The notes under the pieces were generated by a model, which worked only from the letters and a program-made list of their open reading frames with translations, was not told the DNA's origin and did no database searches. From Portulaca oleracea (Eukaryota; Streptophyta; Magnoliopsida; Caryophyllales; Portulacaceae), in contig CM055888.1 of NCBI GenBank assembly GCA_029582165.1, positions 11,848,001 to 11,912,000 of the forward strand: 64,000 nt of DNA, written 5' to 3'. Below are positions 1 through 11,000 of this stretch, piece by piece (the first letter of the stretch is position 1; the number at the start of each line of letters is the position of its first letter). A program made the position numbers and the translations under genes.

Positions 1-74
1 GGGTAGTTTTTAGGTTTAGTTTGCTTCTCTATGCAAGGTATTCATGTATTTCGCTTTCAATTCCATGATCAAGA

Positions 75-315
75 CTAAAGGTCCGTTTGGACCTAGGAAA
101 AAAGTATAGAAAAAAAATATTTTGGAAAATGAAAAACTTTCCTTTGTTTGGATTGAAGAAAAAGGAATGGAAAAAAAATCGTTGGAAAATTGCATGGAAA
201 ATTTGGGGTATCAAAGAATTAATAAAAAAATTTCTCTTCAAAAATGAAAGGAAAGTTGGGAGAGAAACTTTGGATCAAAGCCAACCTTTCTCTCCATCAT
301 CTCTCGTGGCTCCCT

Positions 316-362
<47 letters not shown>

Positions 363-378
363 GCTCTCTCTTTCTAAG

Positions 379-427
<49 letters not shown>

Positions 428-684
428 CAAATCACATCATATAATCTAGAAAAATGAAGCTTGACATTTAAAAGTTTCATGCAAATTTTATTTTTCCATG
501 TATTTTCCTCAAACTAAACAAGGAAAAGAAAGTTGAATAGAAAATCAATTTTTTTCTTCAAAATTTTACTTAAACCAAACAAAAGAAAGAAATTTACTTT
601 ACCCCCAAAATTTTTCCTCCTAATTTTTTTTGTCCACGAGATTTTTTTTGCATCCTGTTTTCCTAGGTCCAAACGGACCCTTAG
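75..684. mobile_element. Foldback MITE-like element with a (CT)n centre
   Basis: Near-perfect terminal inverted repeats are visible: CTAAAGGTCCGTTTGGACC at the left and its complement, with one mismatch, ending at 684. The repeats extend imperfectly inward for about 200 bp on each side (AAACAAAGG/CCTTGTTT-type blocks), so the single strand could fold into one long hairpin. The loop contains the (CT)n tract at 318-424. There is no coding capacity. A clear target duplication is not resolved because the flanking CTAA/TTAG is itself palindromic. The superfamily is unassigned. Confidence 0.7.
318..424. repeat. (CT)n microsatellite
   Basis: An almost pure CT dinucleotide tract of about 107 bp with a few interruptions near 351-378. 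It forms the loop of the foldback element around it. Confidence 0.9.
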
Positions 685-3060
685 TTTTCTATCTCTTTTT
701 CTTTATGTTTTTATGTTCTTATGTACTTTCTCGTTAGATTTGTCATGTTCTCTTTAGTTACTTTACTAGATTAATTAGTTGTTAAATTTGAGTTATTTGG
801 GTTGTGAAAGATGTATTTGATAATTAGTTGATTTGTTTAGGCTTAATCTACCATATTCATGCTTGTATATTGAAGTTTTCTCTTTTCCCACCATATGTTC
901 GATGAAATGCTCGAGAAAGTATTCATCTGTATTTTATAGGCAATTGATTTATGCTAAGAGGTGAGGTCAATTGGCTAGTGTAGGTAGAAAAAACGATTAG
1001 GATTTTGACATAAGAATGTTGAATTCTAACTAGGTTTAGGATTGTCGTTCCTATAGTTTGATTAGACTAACTCTCTGAGAATAAGCAGTTAGAATAGTTA
1101 AGCTAGCTAGCCTCTGACTCTCGAGAAAGGGCTTGTGCAAGTCATTGGCCATAGAGAAAGGGCTTTAGCGAGTCACTAACCCTCGAGAGAGGGCTTTGAC
1201 GTAATTTAATTGTGCAATCGACCCCTCTTAATTACTTGTTTAGAATTTGTAGATTAGGCTATTCAGGTTTGATTAGTTGTTGATTATAGATTTTGCAACT
1301 TGAGCATGTTTTATAGTTTCCGTAGTTTGTAGTTTGATCATCACCATCACTATTCCTGGTTTATTTACCTAGCTTGAAACACTTGAGTCAGTTTTGAGTG
1401 TCTTGAACACAACTCCTTGTGGATATGACAACCGTACTCCCAAAAGTACAATAACAACATTCCCCAGTCCCCCGACGCTCCCCAGTCCCCACTCCACCCT
1501 TCCCCCTCCCTTCGGCCTCCACCACCCGCCATCACTGGGCGTTACCGCCAGCGCCCGTCAAGGTCGTTAGAGCCACCACCCTCCCTCTACACTCAACTGC
1601 TTCACAGACGCTCCCCACTCCCCAGATTTGTTATTTTCTCCTCCGCAGCCAGCTATCACACGCCCACGCCTAGTTGGCCACCGTTCAGCAAGTCACCACG
1701 CACAGTCAACCGCTCCACTGCTTCAGGTTTCTTGCAATTTTCTGAATTATTTCCTTTCTATGTTCTTCTTCTACTATTATTGTAGTTAAGAATCATATAT
1801 ATTCATATCTTTGCCTTAGATTTGTTGTCTTCTGTTATTTTATTAACAGGAAAAACTAAAATGAATTCTAATCCCTAGTTCTACTCTAAATTAGGCAAAA
1901 TTTAATCACAGATCATCCCCATAATTCGGTCCATTCGGTCTATCCAATCTAGGACTGAACGTTTTCGATCGGTTAGCCCAGGACCGAAAAACGTTCGGTC
2001 TAGGCCAGTCCCATTGTTTGGTCTTTGGTCCAGAGTAGTCCGACCTAATTCGATATCGATGAACAGCCCTAACTACTAGTTGGTTGCTGAATAGGGCCTA
2101 AATATAATTTGCTTTTACGATCCACATTTTTTAGTGTTTGGTTGAATGACTTTGACAAGGTATCTACTTACTTATTATACATGCAACTTTTTTTGTTAAC
2201 AGGTAATAGTCCAACATGTCGGACACGTCCATATCAGGGGTATACTAACCCAATGGCTTCGTAACGAACGAGATAGAGAATGTCAACACCCTATACAGAG
2301 TCCACACCTTCCATTCAACACACTCCTGTATCCTGGTAAATAGCAATGCTCCTCCTTAGGAATGGACTCCTGGAGGGGGATGGAAGGATGGAGAGTTTGC
2401 CACTAAGGCAAGCCCCAATCAACAACTTGTGTTTAGGATGTTTTGTCTCTTATTAATAATTTATAAAATATCTAAGTATAATAAACTTAAATTGATAAAA
2501 ATTTAATCTTATTAAGAAAATTTGATGATGATGAACAATTTAGTATTAGCCTCACTAGCCACCACTTGACCGGCGGTGTTCCACTAAAATACCAAAAAAA
2601 AATTAGTGATTATTTTTGTACAATTGACCAAATTACGATTATTAGAGTCCAATTTTCCTTTTTTATTCATTATTTTCGATCTCCTCCATATTTTTAGCAC
2701 TTGTTTTATATTTTTATTTATTACTAGGTTGTTTTCCTTATATTTTTGTGATCAATAAATAATCACTGAAGATTAATAGTTATATTAATAGGCTAACAAT
2801 TAAATTGTTTATCGATTACCGAATTTTCTTGAGCAAGACTAAAAATTTTATACCAATTTATATAATGTAGATATTTTATAAATTATTAGCAAAATTTAAA
2901 ACTTTCTACACAAAATTTTGCAAGCATATATAATAATTTAAATTGTGCCTTTAGTTTTCATTCGTATAGTCTTTAATAGTTTGAACATCGTGACTTTTCA
3001 TTTATTGTTAGTTTTGATTGTGATTTTTTTTCTTCTCTATATTTGTGTGAATAACAAATA
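685..3060. other. Intergenic DNA with old repeat fragments
   Basis: No gene is supported here. It contains a short tandem repeat (1116-1201). Around 1400-1450, wording such as CTCCTTGTGGATATGACA resembles untranslated regions of plant LTR retrotransposons. A C-rich patch lies at 1441-1740. At 2569-2663 a fragment ends in GATTATTAGAGTCCAATTTT, the right-end sequence shared with the MULE-type MITEs at 10685 and 28694. The remainder is AT-rich and unrecognised. Confidence 0.5.
1116..1201. repeat. Short tandem repeat, about 32-bp units
   Basis: Three imperfect units of about 22-33 bp start near 1116, 1149 and 1180. Each contains GAGAAAGGGCTT or GAGAGAGGGCTT followed by a CAAGTCA/GAGTCACT-like block. 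The role is unknown; such arrays are common in untranslated parts of retrotransposons. Confidence 0.6.
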
Positions 3061-3321
3061 TTCCCTCCATTCCTCAATAATTGTCACTTTGGAGTTTAGG
3101 GAAGATTTTAAGAAAATAGTATTGAGAATGATAATTGTATTGGAAATGATAAAAGTAAGAGTTAAGTTTCTATTTTAGTTATATAATTGTATTGAAAATT
3201 GTAAAAGTAAGAGGTAAATTAAAAAAAAATGTCATTAATGTTACATTGGAATTGTAAAGTGACAGATATTGTGAAAAATAGAAAATTGATCAAAGTGACA
3301 GATATTGAGGAATGGAGGGAG
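3061..3321. mobile_element. Stowaway-like MITE
   Basis: The ends are TTCCCTCCATTCCTCAATA and its inverted partner TATTGAGGAATGGAGGGAG. They are flanked by TA on both sides (3059-3060 and 3322-3323), the Tc1/mariner target preference. It is 261 bp and non-coding. Confidence 0.85.
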
Positions 3322-3833
3322 TAGCTAATAAAGATGGAAATATAACGTGGGCCGCCGGAATTCCCCTTCTCTCTCTTTTCTACATCAGATTTTCATCGAG
3401 TCATCGTCATTCGAGTCCGAGGTGTCCTACTAAAATACAATTTTGATTTGTTTGGGACCACGTACTAGAATACAAAAAAAAGCTAATATTATTATTGTAC
3501 AATTAGTCAATTTAGAGATTATTAGAATCCAATTTCCTTTTTTTTCCCTGGAATGTAATGCCTTCCAAAATTCATTGTTCTATCTCTTGGCTCATTGGAT
3601 CATTTATCATTTATTAGGCAAACAAGCCGTACTATAAACAGTTGATTCTACCAAATATTTTCTATAAAAGTAGTTAATACAAACATTTAAGAAAAGTAGC
3701 TAATAAAACAGCAAAAGTCAAATATATAACAAGACATCCAACAACTAAAAACATTCAACAGTTAATAATAGGTTCTTAAACACCCCTAGTGTATATTAAC
3801 TCTATTTGCTTAGATAGGCTTTGAGACTACCTA
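3322..3833. other. Intergenic DNA with a MULE-MITE end fragment
   Basis: No gene is seen. 3415-3543 repeats the motif pair ACTAAAATACAA and GATTATTAGAATCCAATTT, which marks the right end of the MULE-type MITE family found intact at 10685-11224. The rest is AT-rich. Confidence 0.5.
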
Positions 3834-4385
3834 TTCCCCCCATTTCATATTAATTGTCATTTTTAGAAATTGTGAAATCAAACCTAAAAAAATTTGACCA
3901 TAATTTTTTCAATATTATCCAATGACTTATACTCTTTCCTTCCCATATTATCTGTCACTTTAACTAGCTTTCTTTTTTCCCATAATATCTGTCTCCTTAC
4001 AATTCCAATACCATATTAATTACTAATTTATCAAATTAACCTTATTAATTACATCTTTTCTTCACCTTTGTTCTTTTATTCACCATTTTTCTTTATGATT
4101 CACCATTTTATTCACCATTTTCTCATTTTCAAGAATGGAGAATCAATGTACATTGGAACTTTTTTTAGTTTTGTAAATTATGTCTGAAGAGACAAATAAT
4201 ATAGGAAGGAGGGAGTATTATATAAAATTATAACTATTAGATTCGTAACGAAAAATGCTATAATTATTAAAGTTTAATATTGCAATAATTAGTAAAATAG
4301 TATTATATAAGAAATTATCAATTAAAAAGTGATATTATAGATTGTGACAGTCAATAAAGGTGACAATTAATATAAAACAGAATGA
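3834..4385. mobile_element. Stowaway-like MITE interrupted by a second MITE
   Basis: The left end TTCCCCCCATTTCATATTAA and the right end GACAATTAATATAAAAC pair as degenerate inverted termini. The interior matches the uninterrupted copy at 18460-18712 (shared AACTATTAGATTCGTAAC-type core). It is broken at 3932-4215 by a younger Stowaway. Confidence 0.75.
3932..4215. mobile_element. Stowaway MITE nested in another MITE
   Basis: Termini are CTCTTTCCTTCCCATATTAT and the inverted ATAATATAGGAAGGAGGGAG, flanked by TA (3930-3931 and 4216-4217). Removing this 284-bp piece and one TA restores the continuity of the surrounding element, so this insertion came second. Confidence 0.8.
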
Positions 4386-5058
4386 CTAATAATTTACCAA
4401 AAAGTGAAGGCATATGCTAATGCTAATGCTAACACGAGCCCTTACGTGTCTCAGTCAATCTCCAGTTCCCCACCGGAAATTTCAAACAATTCAGGAGGGT
4501 AAACCGGTCACTTCCACCCTCTAAACAGAAGCCGTCTTGGTCAGACAAGGATTTTCACCCTTTATTTTGTTGATTTCCCACCCAAATTTTCAACCCGGTT
4601 CACTTACCGGTCAGCATGAAACCCGGTTTTGCCCAAGTAAAAAAAGAGGTTCGGTTTTAAAAAGATTAAAAGTCCAAAAAGTAGTTTCTTTCCAAGCAGT
4701 GTCAACCTGGAGCTGGAGAGAGAGAGAGAGAGACACGATATATTAACACCGCTTTCATTTCTCTGAAAATTTAGTTTTCCGGTCTGGGAAAGTATAGAAA
4801 GAGAGGGGATTAGAGAAACAGACATAAACCCCAGAAAACTTTTAAAGGAAAAAGGAAAGAAAAAAGGAAGGAAAAGAAAAGAGGGAGAATGAACCGAAGA
4901 AAGAGGAGAGAGAGGTGGGGAGGTTAATTGTCCTTTGTTTGGTTTGCATTGAATTCCATCATTTTATCGTCTCCAGCGCTTTTCCCAATCATAACCGACT
5001 GAGAGTGTGGGAGGGAGAGGAGGTTGAAGCTTTGAAAAAAGGTGGTGTTGGAGCATTA
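4386..5058 (+). promoter_or_regulatory. Upstream region and 5' UTR of the TGA gene
   Basis: This spacer leads into the TGA transcription-factor gene. It has a short (GA)n run at about 4714-4733, a weak TATA-like GATATATTAA at about 4737-4746, and a long purine-rich stretch (4800-4920) typical of plant 5' leaders. The transcription start cannot be fixed from sequence alone. A 12-codon upstream ORF lies at 4889-4927. Confidence 0.45.
4889..4927 (+). other. Upstream ORF (12 codons) in the TGA gene leader
   Basis: An ATG at 4889 opens a 12-codon frame ending in TAA at 4925-4927. It is in a different frame from the main start at 5059. The peptide is strongly basic (Arg-rich at the N-terminal half). 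If the transcript starts upstream, ribosomes would meet this frame first, which could lower translation of the main ORF. Function is inferred only. Confidence 0.4.
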
Positions 5059-8000
5059 ATGGGGTTCTTATTAGGAGGAGACCTACAAACACCACCACCA
5101 TCCTTCTCATCACAGGACATTAAGCAGCTTGTAACTGCTACTCCACCTTCTTCTCTCATGGCCGCTGCTGCTGGGAGTACTTCTTCCTCTAAAACGGCGT
5201 CGTCTCAAACCTCCCATCATCATTTTCATCATCATTTGGACTTGCAACAGCAAATACCTCCACAACACCTCTTACCTCATCACCATCATCAGCAGCAGCT
5301 CATGGACCATCATCATCAGCAGCAGCAACAACAACAACAAAATATTTCCTTCTCCATGATGCAATCTTCCCCATCATCATCTTCGTTTTTTCCTGGGTAT
5401 ATATCACTCTAACCTATACCTACTCATCACAGCCCCTTTCTTCGCTTTTCTTATACTTCTCTCCAGCTAACTTTGTTGTTTTGATTGGTTGTCATCAGAG
5501 GAGGAGGGAACAAGGAGAGCACAGGTGGAGCGTATGACCTAGGAGAGCTTGATCAAGCTTTGTTTCTTTACCTTGATGGCCAAACTTCATCCGTTGATCA
5601 TCATCATCATCCTTCCAACTCATCGTCATCGCCTCTTCATCATGAACCCAGGCGTGAGTTTCTCTCTCTTAACGTTTTTGTTCAGGAAGAAGAAACAAGA
5701 AGATTCTTTCTTCATCTCATTGGTCCAATTCTCACAGCAAAATCATGATCATCAGACTCCCTCTGATACAAAATCTACCCGTACTGATCTCCCTCCTTTT
5801 GACCAAATCCTCTTACCTTATTCAGATATACCTGGAGATTCCATTAAAACAAACAAAACCCACCTCTCTCTCTCTCTCTCTCTCTCTCCAAAAAGCGTGC
5901 CTTCTGCCCAGCTTTACCTACTGACTTTCTCTCTTTAACTGATCCCAAAAAAACAAAGTTGGGTTATTCCTTGGACTCATGATTCTATCACACATGATGA
6001 TTCAAATAATTATTGTTGTTATGGAATACATGATATGATTAACTTGATTGTTCATGGGGGTCTGTGCAGAGAATCAGAACCCGTCATCACCTGCAACAGG
6101 AGGAGGAGGAATGAGACCACCAACTCTAAACATCTTTCCCTCACAGCCTATGCATGTTGATCCCTCCAACAAAGTAAGGTTTTAATTAGCTACATACATT
6201 CTTAAAACATCTTAATTCCTCTAGTAACCTATTAACTCTACTGGGGTTATTAATTAACATGTATTCCTTAGGCTAATTTTTGTCAAATTTTATGTTTGGT
6301 AGACGAATTCCGGGTTGTTAGTTGGAGGAGGAGCTCAATCGACGACGACTGGTGGTTCAAAGAGGCCATCATCATCAGAACAGCAGCCGCCACCAAAGAT
6401 TAATCAAAACGAATCTCCTGCTGAACCGTCCAAGTCTATCAAGGTACACTAATTAAATCAACTAGCTACATCCAAGCTATATAGAAAACTACTGTATATA
6501 TATTAAGTTATTAAGAGTGTTGACATTATTATTGTTATCTCAAATATCAATAGGGAAATAATTTAATGTAACTGGGTTGTGTTGTTTTCTAATTGTTGGG
6601 AGCAGCGTGAAGGAAACCGCAAAGGTCCTACATCAAGCTCCGAGCAAGAAGGACCCAAGACCCCCGATCCTAAGGTCTAATTTTGCTTTGATTTCTTCTT
6701 TACTTTCTTATCATCTTTTCTTAAAAAAAAAATAATAATAACCCATGATCAATCTGTACTGGTTTGGATGTTTTGGATTTTGCTGGACAACAGACTCTCA
6801 GAAGGCTTGCTCAGAATAGAGAGGCCGCCAGAAAAAGCAGGCTTAGAAAAAAGGTTAGTCAAAGGCTTAAAATAAACCTCTTTTTGGCTAGTTTTCTTAT
6901 CAACTACTGACTTTTGCATTAAAAAAAATGAACGCATACTTATTCTAACTCATGCCTGATGTATTAAAATAAAATGCAGGCTTATGTGCAGCAGTTAGAA
7001 TCAAGTAGGATTAGACTTGCACAGTTAGAGCAGGAACTTCAAAGAGCCCGTGCTCAAGTAAGTTAATCATATCAAATACTTTACACCCAAAAAAAAAAAA
7101 AATTACTCAATTAACAATGTACTTTTGTATAATTTTGTCTTAGGGCATATTTTTCGGAGGTGGTGTACTAGGAGGAGGAGGCGATCAAGGTCTTCCGGTT
7201 GGTGTTACCAACATAAGCTCAGGTATTAGTCAATCCAGTACTTTATGTGACATTCAATCAAACACCCATTCAAAAGTTGAAGGGAAAATTATGTCGGTAA
7301 TGTAGACAACAATAATGAAATTTAAAAGAACTCCAAATTAACTGAAAGGTCATACAAAACAGTAATAGATTACATCAAGTTGCAGTTCTTTAATTAATTA
7401 ACTAATCACTATAAATAATATTGTAATTAATAATTATGATTGCTAGCAACAAAATTTGACATTACCTACTTATTATACGAAACGTATTTGCAGATGCTGC
7501 GGTGTTCGATTTGGAGTACACAAGGTGGTTGGAGGAGCATCACCGGCTAACGAGTGAGCTCCGGGCAGCACTCCAGGAACATTTGCCGGAGAATGAGCTC
7601 AAAATCTACGTGGATAATTGCTTGGCACATTATGACGTGGTGATGAACCTCAAGGGCATGGTGGCCAAAACAGACGTCTTCCACCTTGTCTCTGGCATGT
7701 GGAAGACTCCTGCTGAGCGTTGCTTCATGTGGATGGGCGGTTTCCGCCCTTCTGAGCTCATTAAGGTACTCATGTTATTCATAGATGGTCAATTCCAACA
7801 CAAAACCCTAGCTTAAAATTAAAGCAATTGGTAAATTATCAAGTAGTCATAGGTCTATCCAGGCAAATAAATCCAATATACCTAAACTTTTCTTTATTAT
7901 ATTTTCTTAAATTCTCCTATATTCATTCATTTAATTTGTGTCAATAAAAAACAAAAAGAGTAGGTCTATAGATTATGGATATTTTGAATTGGCCTGATTT

Positions 8001-11000
8001 TTAAATTGATCAACATAAGGATGGATTGCAGTAATGCATGCTTAGGTGCCAGTTTGGCTTTAATTATCTTCAAATTTTGGATTGAATGTAATGCATGCAA
8101 CAATTATATTATTCTTAATGAAATCTTAAGATGATTTGTAAGATACAATCATCTCAGTTTATTTATTTATTTGTTTTCAAAGGCTATTGTATTTTAGTCC
8201 TGAGTCTACTCCAGTCATTATAATTTTACCATGTTAAGAAGCATTTGTAGGTGTATTTCTTTACCTTATTTTCAGTGTCCATGCTCCCAAACTTGGTTTT
8301 CATATGGGGATCAAGGAAGTATGGGTATGGGAGGTACTAAAAAAGAGGAGATATCATGAGATATAGGCATTGCTATATAGATAAAGACATGGGGACATGC
8401 ATGGTACGTTGTCTTAATTGCATGGAAGAATTTGTCAGGAAGGAAAATAAATGACGAAAGGCAAAATTGAAAGAGGTTTCCATTAAAGGGGCTAAAAACT
8501 AGGTGTGATTCAGGCAGGAACCCTAAAGCTATGTCTGGTACTTGTTCTTATATATACAATATTTGTACCTGCATGCATACATGTCTAAAACTTGCACGAC
8601 TCTAGCTAGGGTATCAAAAACTTAGGCGTGATATCAAACCCTTTTGGCCTCATTATGATTGCATCTCTTTTAATTTGTTTGCTTCGTAGTAAATTAATAC
8701 CCCATCATTGTTTTGGTTAATCATGCATGTTAGTTAATTGAGCTAGTTAACAACTTATGAAACTGACGGGTGGCTTTTTTAATTTTTTTTTAAATTTGAA
8801 GATAATAGTGCACCAAATCGAGCCGTTGACTGAGCAACAGTTGATGGCCATCTGTGGGTTGCAACAGTCGACACATGAAGCGGAGGAAGCACTGTCGCAA
8901 GGGCTGGAGGCACTCAACCAGTCACTGTCCGATGTGATTGCCTCAGACTCGTTGAGTTGCCCTCCAAACATGGCTAACTACATGGGTCAGATGGCTCTTG
9001 CCATTAACAAACTCTCTACAGTTGAGAACTTTGTAAGACAGGTATGTATGTATTCCATATTTGCTATTGGTTGCTGCATCTGTTCTTTTTTCCATTTTCT
9101 TGTTTTTTTTTTATTTTGGATTGCTATATGGTAAACCTTGGATTAGCTATATGGGCCCTTAATGGTGTTAGATTTTACAAAAAAATCTAATATTTGTTAT
9201 AAAATTTATTATATATTTATCAGCGAAATTCATCGATATTTTTTGAACTTATCACTACTTTTTGCTTAAATTCATCGCATAAAAAATTGACCTATTTTAT
9301 AGCATATGATGGATCCAGATAAGTGGTTGGTGGTGAATGGTATAATTTGGCGAGGTGGTTATTCTTTGGGATGACCGATTACTCTTTGCTGTTGTTTTAG
9401 TTTGTGGTCAAGTGGTCATTTTCAATTCAAATGCCTTGGAAATAGGACATTAATAAAAGTCAACGTTCTAGATATTGCATATAAAGTCAACTAATTAGCC
9501 TGCATGGTTATTTAGAATTTTATATGAACCAGGTGTAGTTATATCAAGTTGATTAGCCAAGTGTTTGATTCCTTGTGGTTACTTTTCCAAACTAGAGATT
9601 TAATTTGATTTTTTTTTTTGGAAATATAGTGAATGAAGAATCTTGATAACGTACTAGTTTATTTTAAAAATACATAATAATATATATTTTGAGGTAAGTC
9701 ACTTTTAAAAGTCATATATTTACATATTAAATTAGAAATAAATGATATAATTGACTTTTATAATTATAATATCATATGTAATTATATAAAATATTATTTC
9801 AAATTTCAGAAAAGTGTTATAAACAATGAAGTTTATTTAAACAAGGTGTAATTTGTAATTGTTGGCGCAACCAACACAATCTAACTTTCTTATAATTGAT
9901 AGTTAATAATATTTATAGAAAAAATATTAGTGTCAAGTGTCAACAATTGTAATAATTGTTACTTTTATGAAAAGTAAGACATAGAAAATGGAGTGTTCCC
10001 CTAATACATATAACATCACTCTTAAAAAATATCGAAAATGATATGATGTCATGCAAGACACTTTTTAAGAGTCTCACCTTGATATAAAATTCATATTTTT
10101 AGATATTTAATTGAAAAAAAGATAAAATTGACTTTATAATTATAATGCTACATACAAATTGTGTAAAAATATTTTTTCATCTATTAGTTTTAAAATTTAC
10201 AAAAAGTGCCTAAATTATGTTGTCATTTGTAATTGTTGGCGTAATCAATGTATTTCAAGCTTTTTGTAATTGATATTTAATGGTATCTATCAAAAAACTA
10301 GTGTAAAAAAACTATAATAATATGAATTTCATCAAAATCAAGATTCAGTGTCTTCTCTGAAGACTTGTATCATTATATATTATTTTAGCTTAGATAATAG
10401 TTTTTTTAGATACTATACAGACTACAACTATATTTTAATTGTTATAAATTACATATTTTCTTAAGATCAACAGCATCTAACTTTAATATCTAAACTTTAC
10501 ACAATTATATGTATCAACATAAGACAATGTGCTAACTTAAAATCACCCTTAATTCAAAGCGAAAATTACTTAATAAATTTTCAAAGTTAAAGCCCCTTTC
10601 ATTTGGTTTAATTTGACTGGATGGATAGGAGAGGGTTGATAGCTTGGGGCAATATAACTTTTCATAAATTGTAGTATATTATTAGGGAAATTTGATTCTA
10701 ATAATACCTACTTTTGCAAATTGGATGGCAATAATCCCTACTATCAATTTGTATTCTGGTGGTCCAAAAAAAAAAAATTGTATTGTAGTGGGACATAATC
10801 CAGAGTATACCCTAAATATCATAAATTTTGTGTTGCATTTGATTCAAGACTTTGTATAACATTTGACCATAATTTTTAATGAATTTACAGCACTTCTCCC
10901 AATTTTTTTGAATTTTTTTTTCTATTTTTTATAATTTTTTCAATTTTATTCTTTTTAAAAAATCATAATAATTGCTTGGAATCTCAAAAAAATAATTTAA

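Noticed and set aside
87..480. Open frames on both strands across 87-480
   Set aside because: They are made by the (CT)n tract and the AT-rich arms of a foldback element; no domain or codon pattern.
4915..5058. Longer N-terminus for the TGA protein starting at 4915
   Set aside because: There is no ATG in frame between 4915 and 5058; 4915 is GTG. The first in-frame ATG is 5059.
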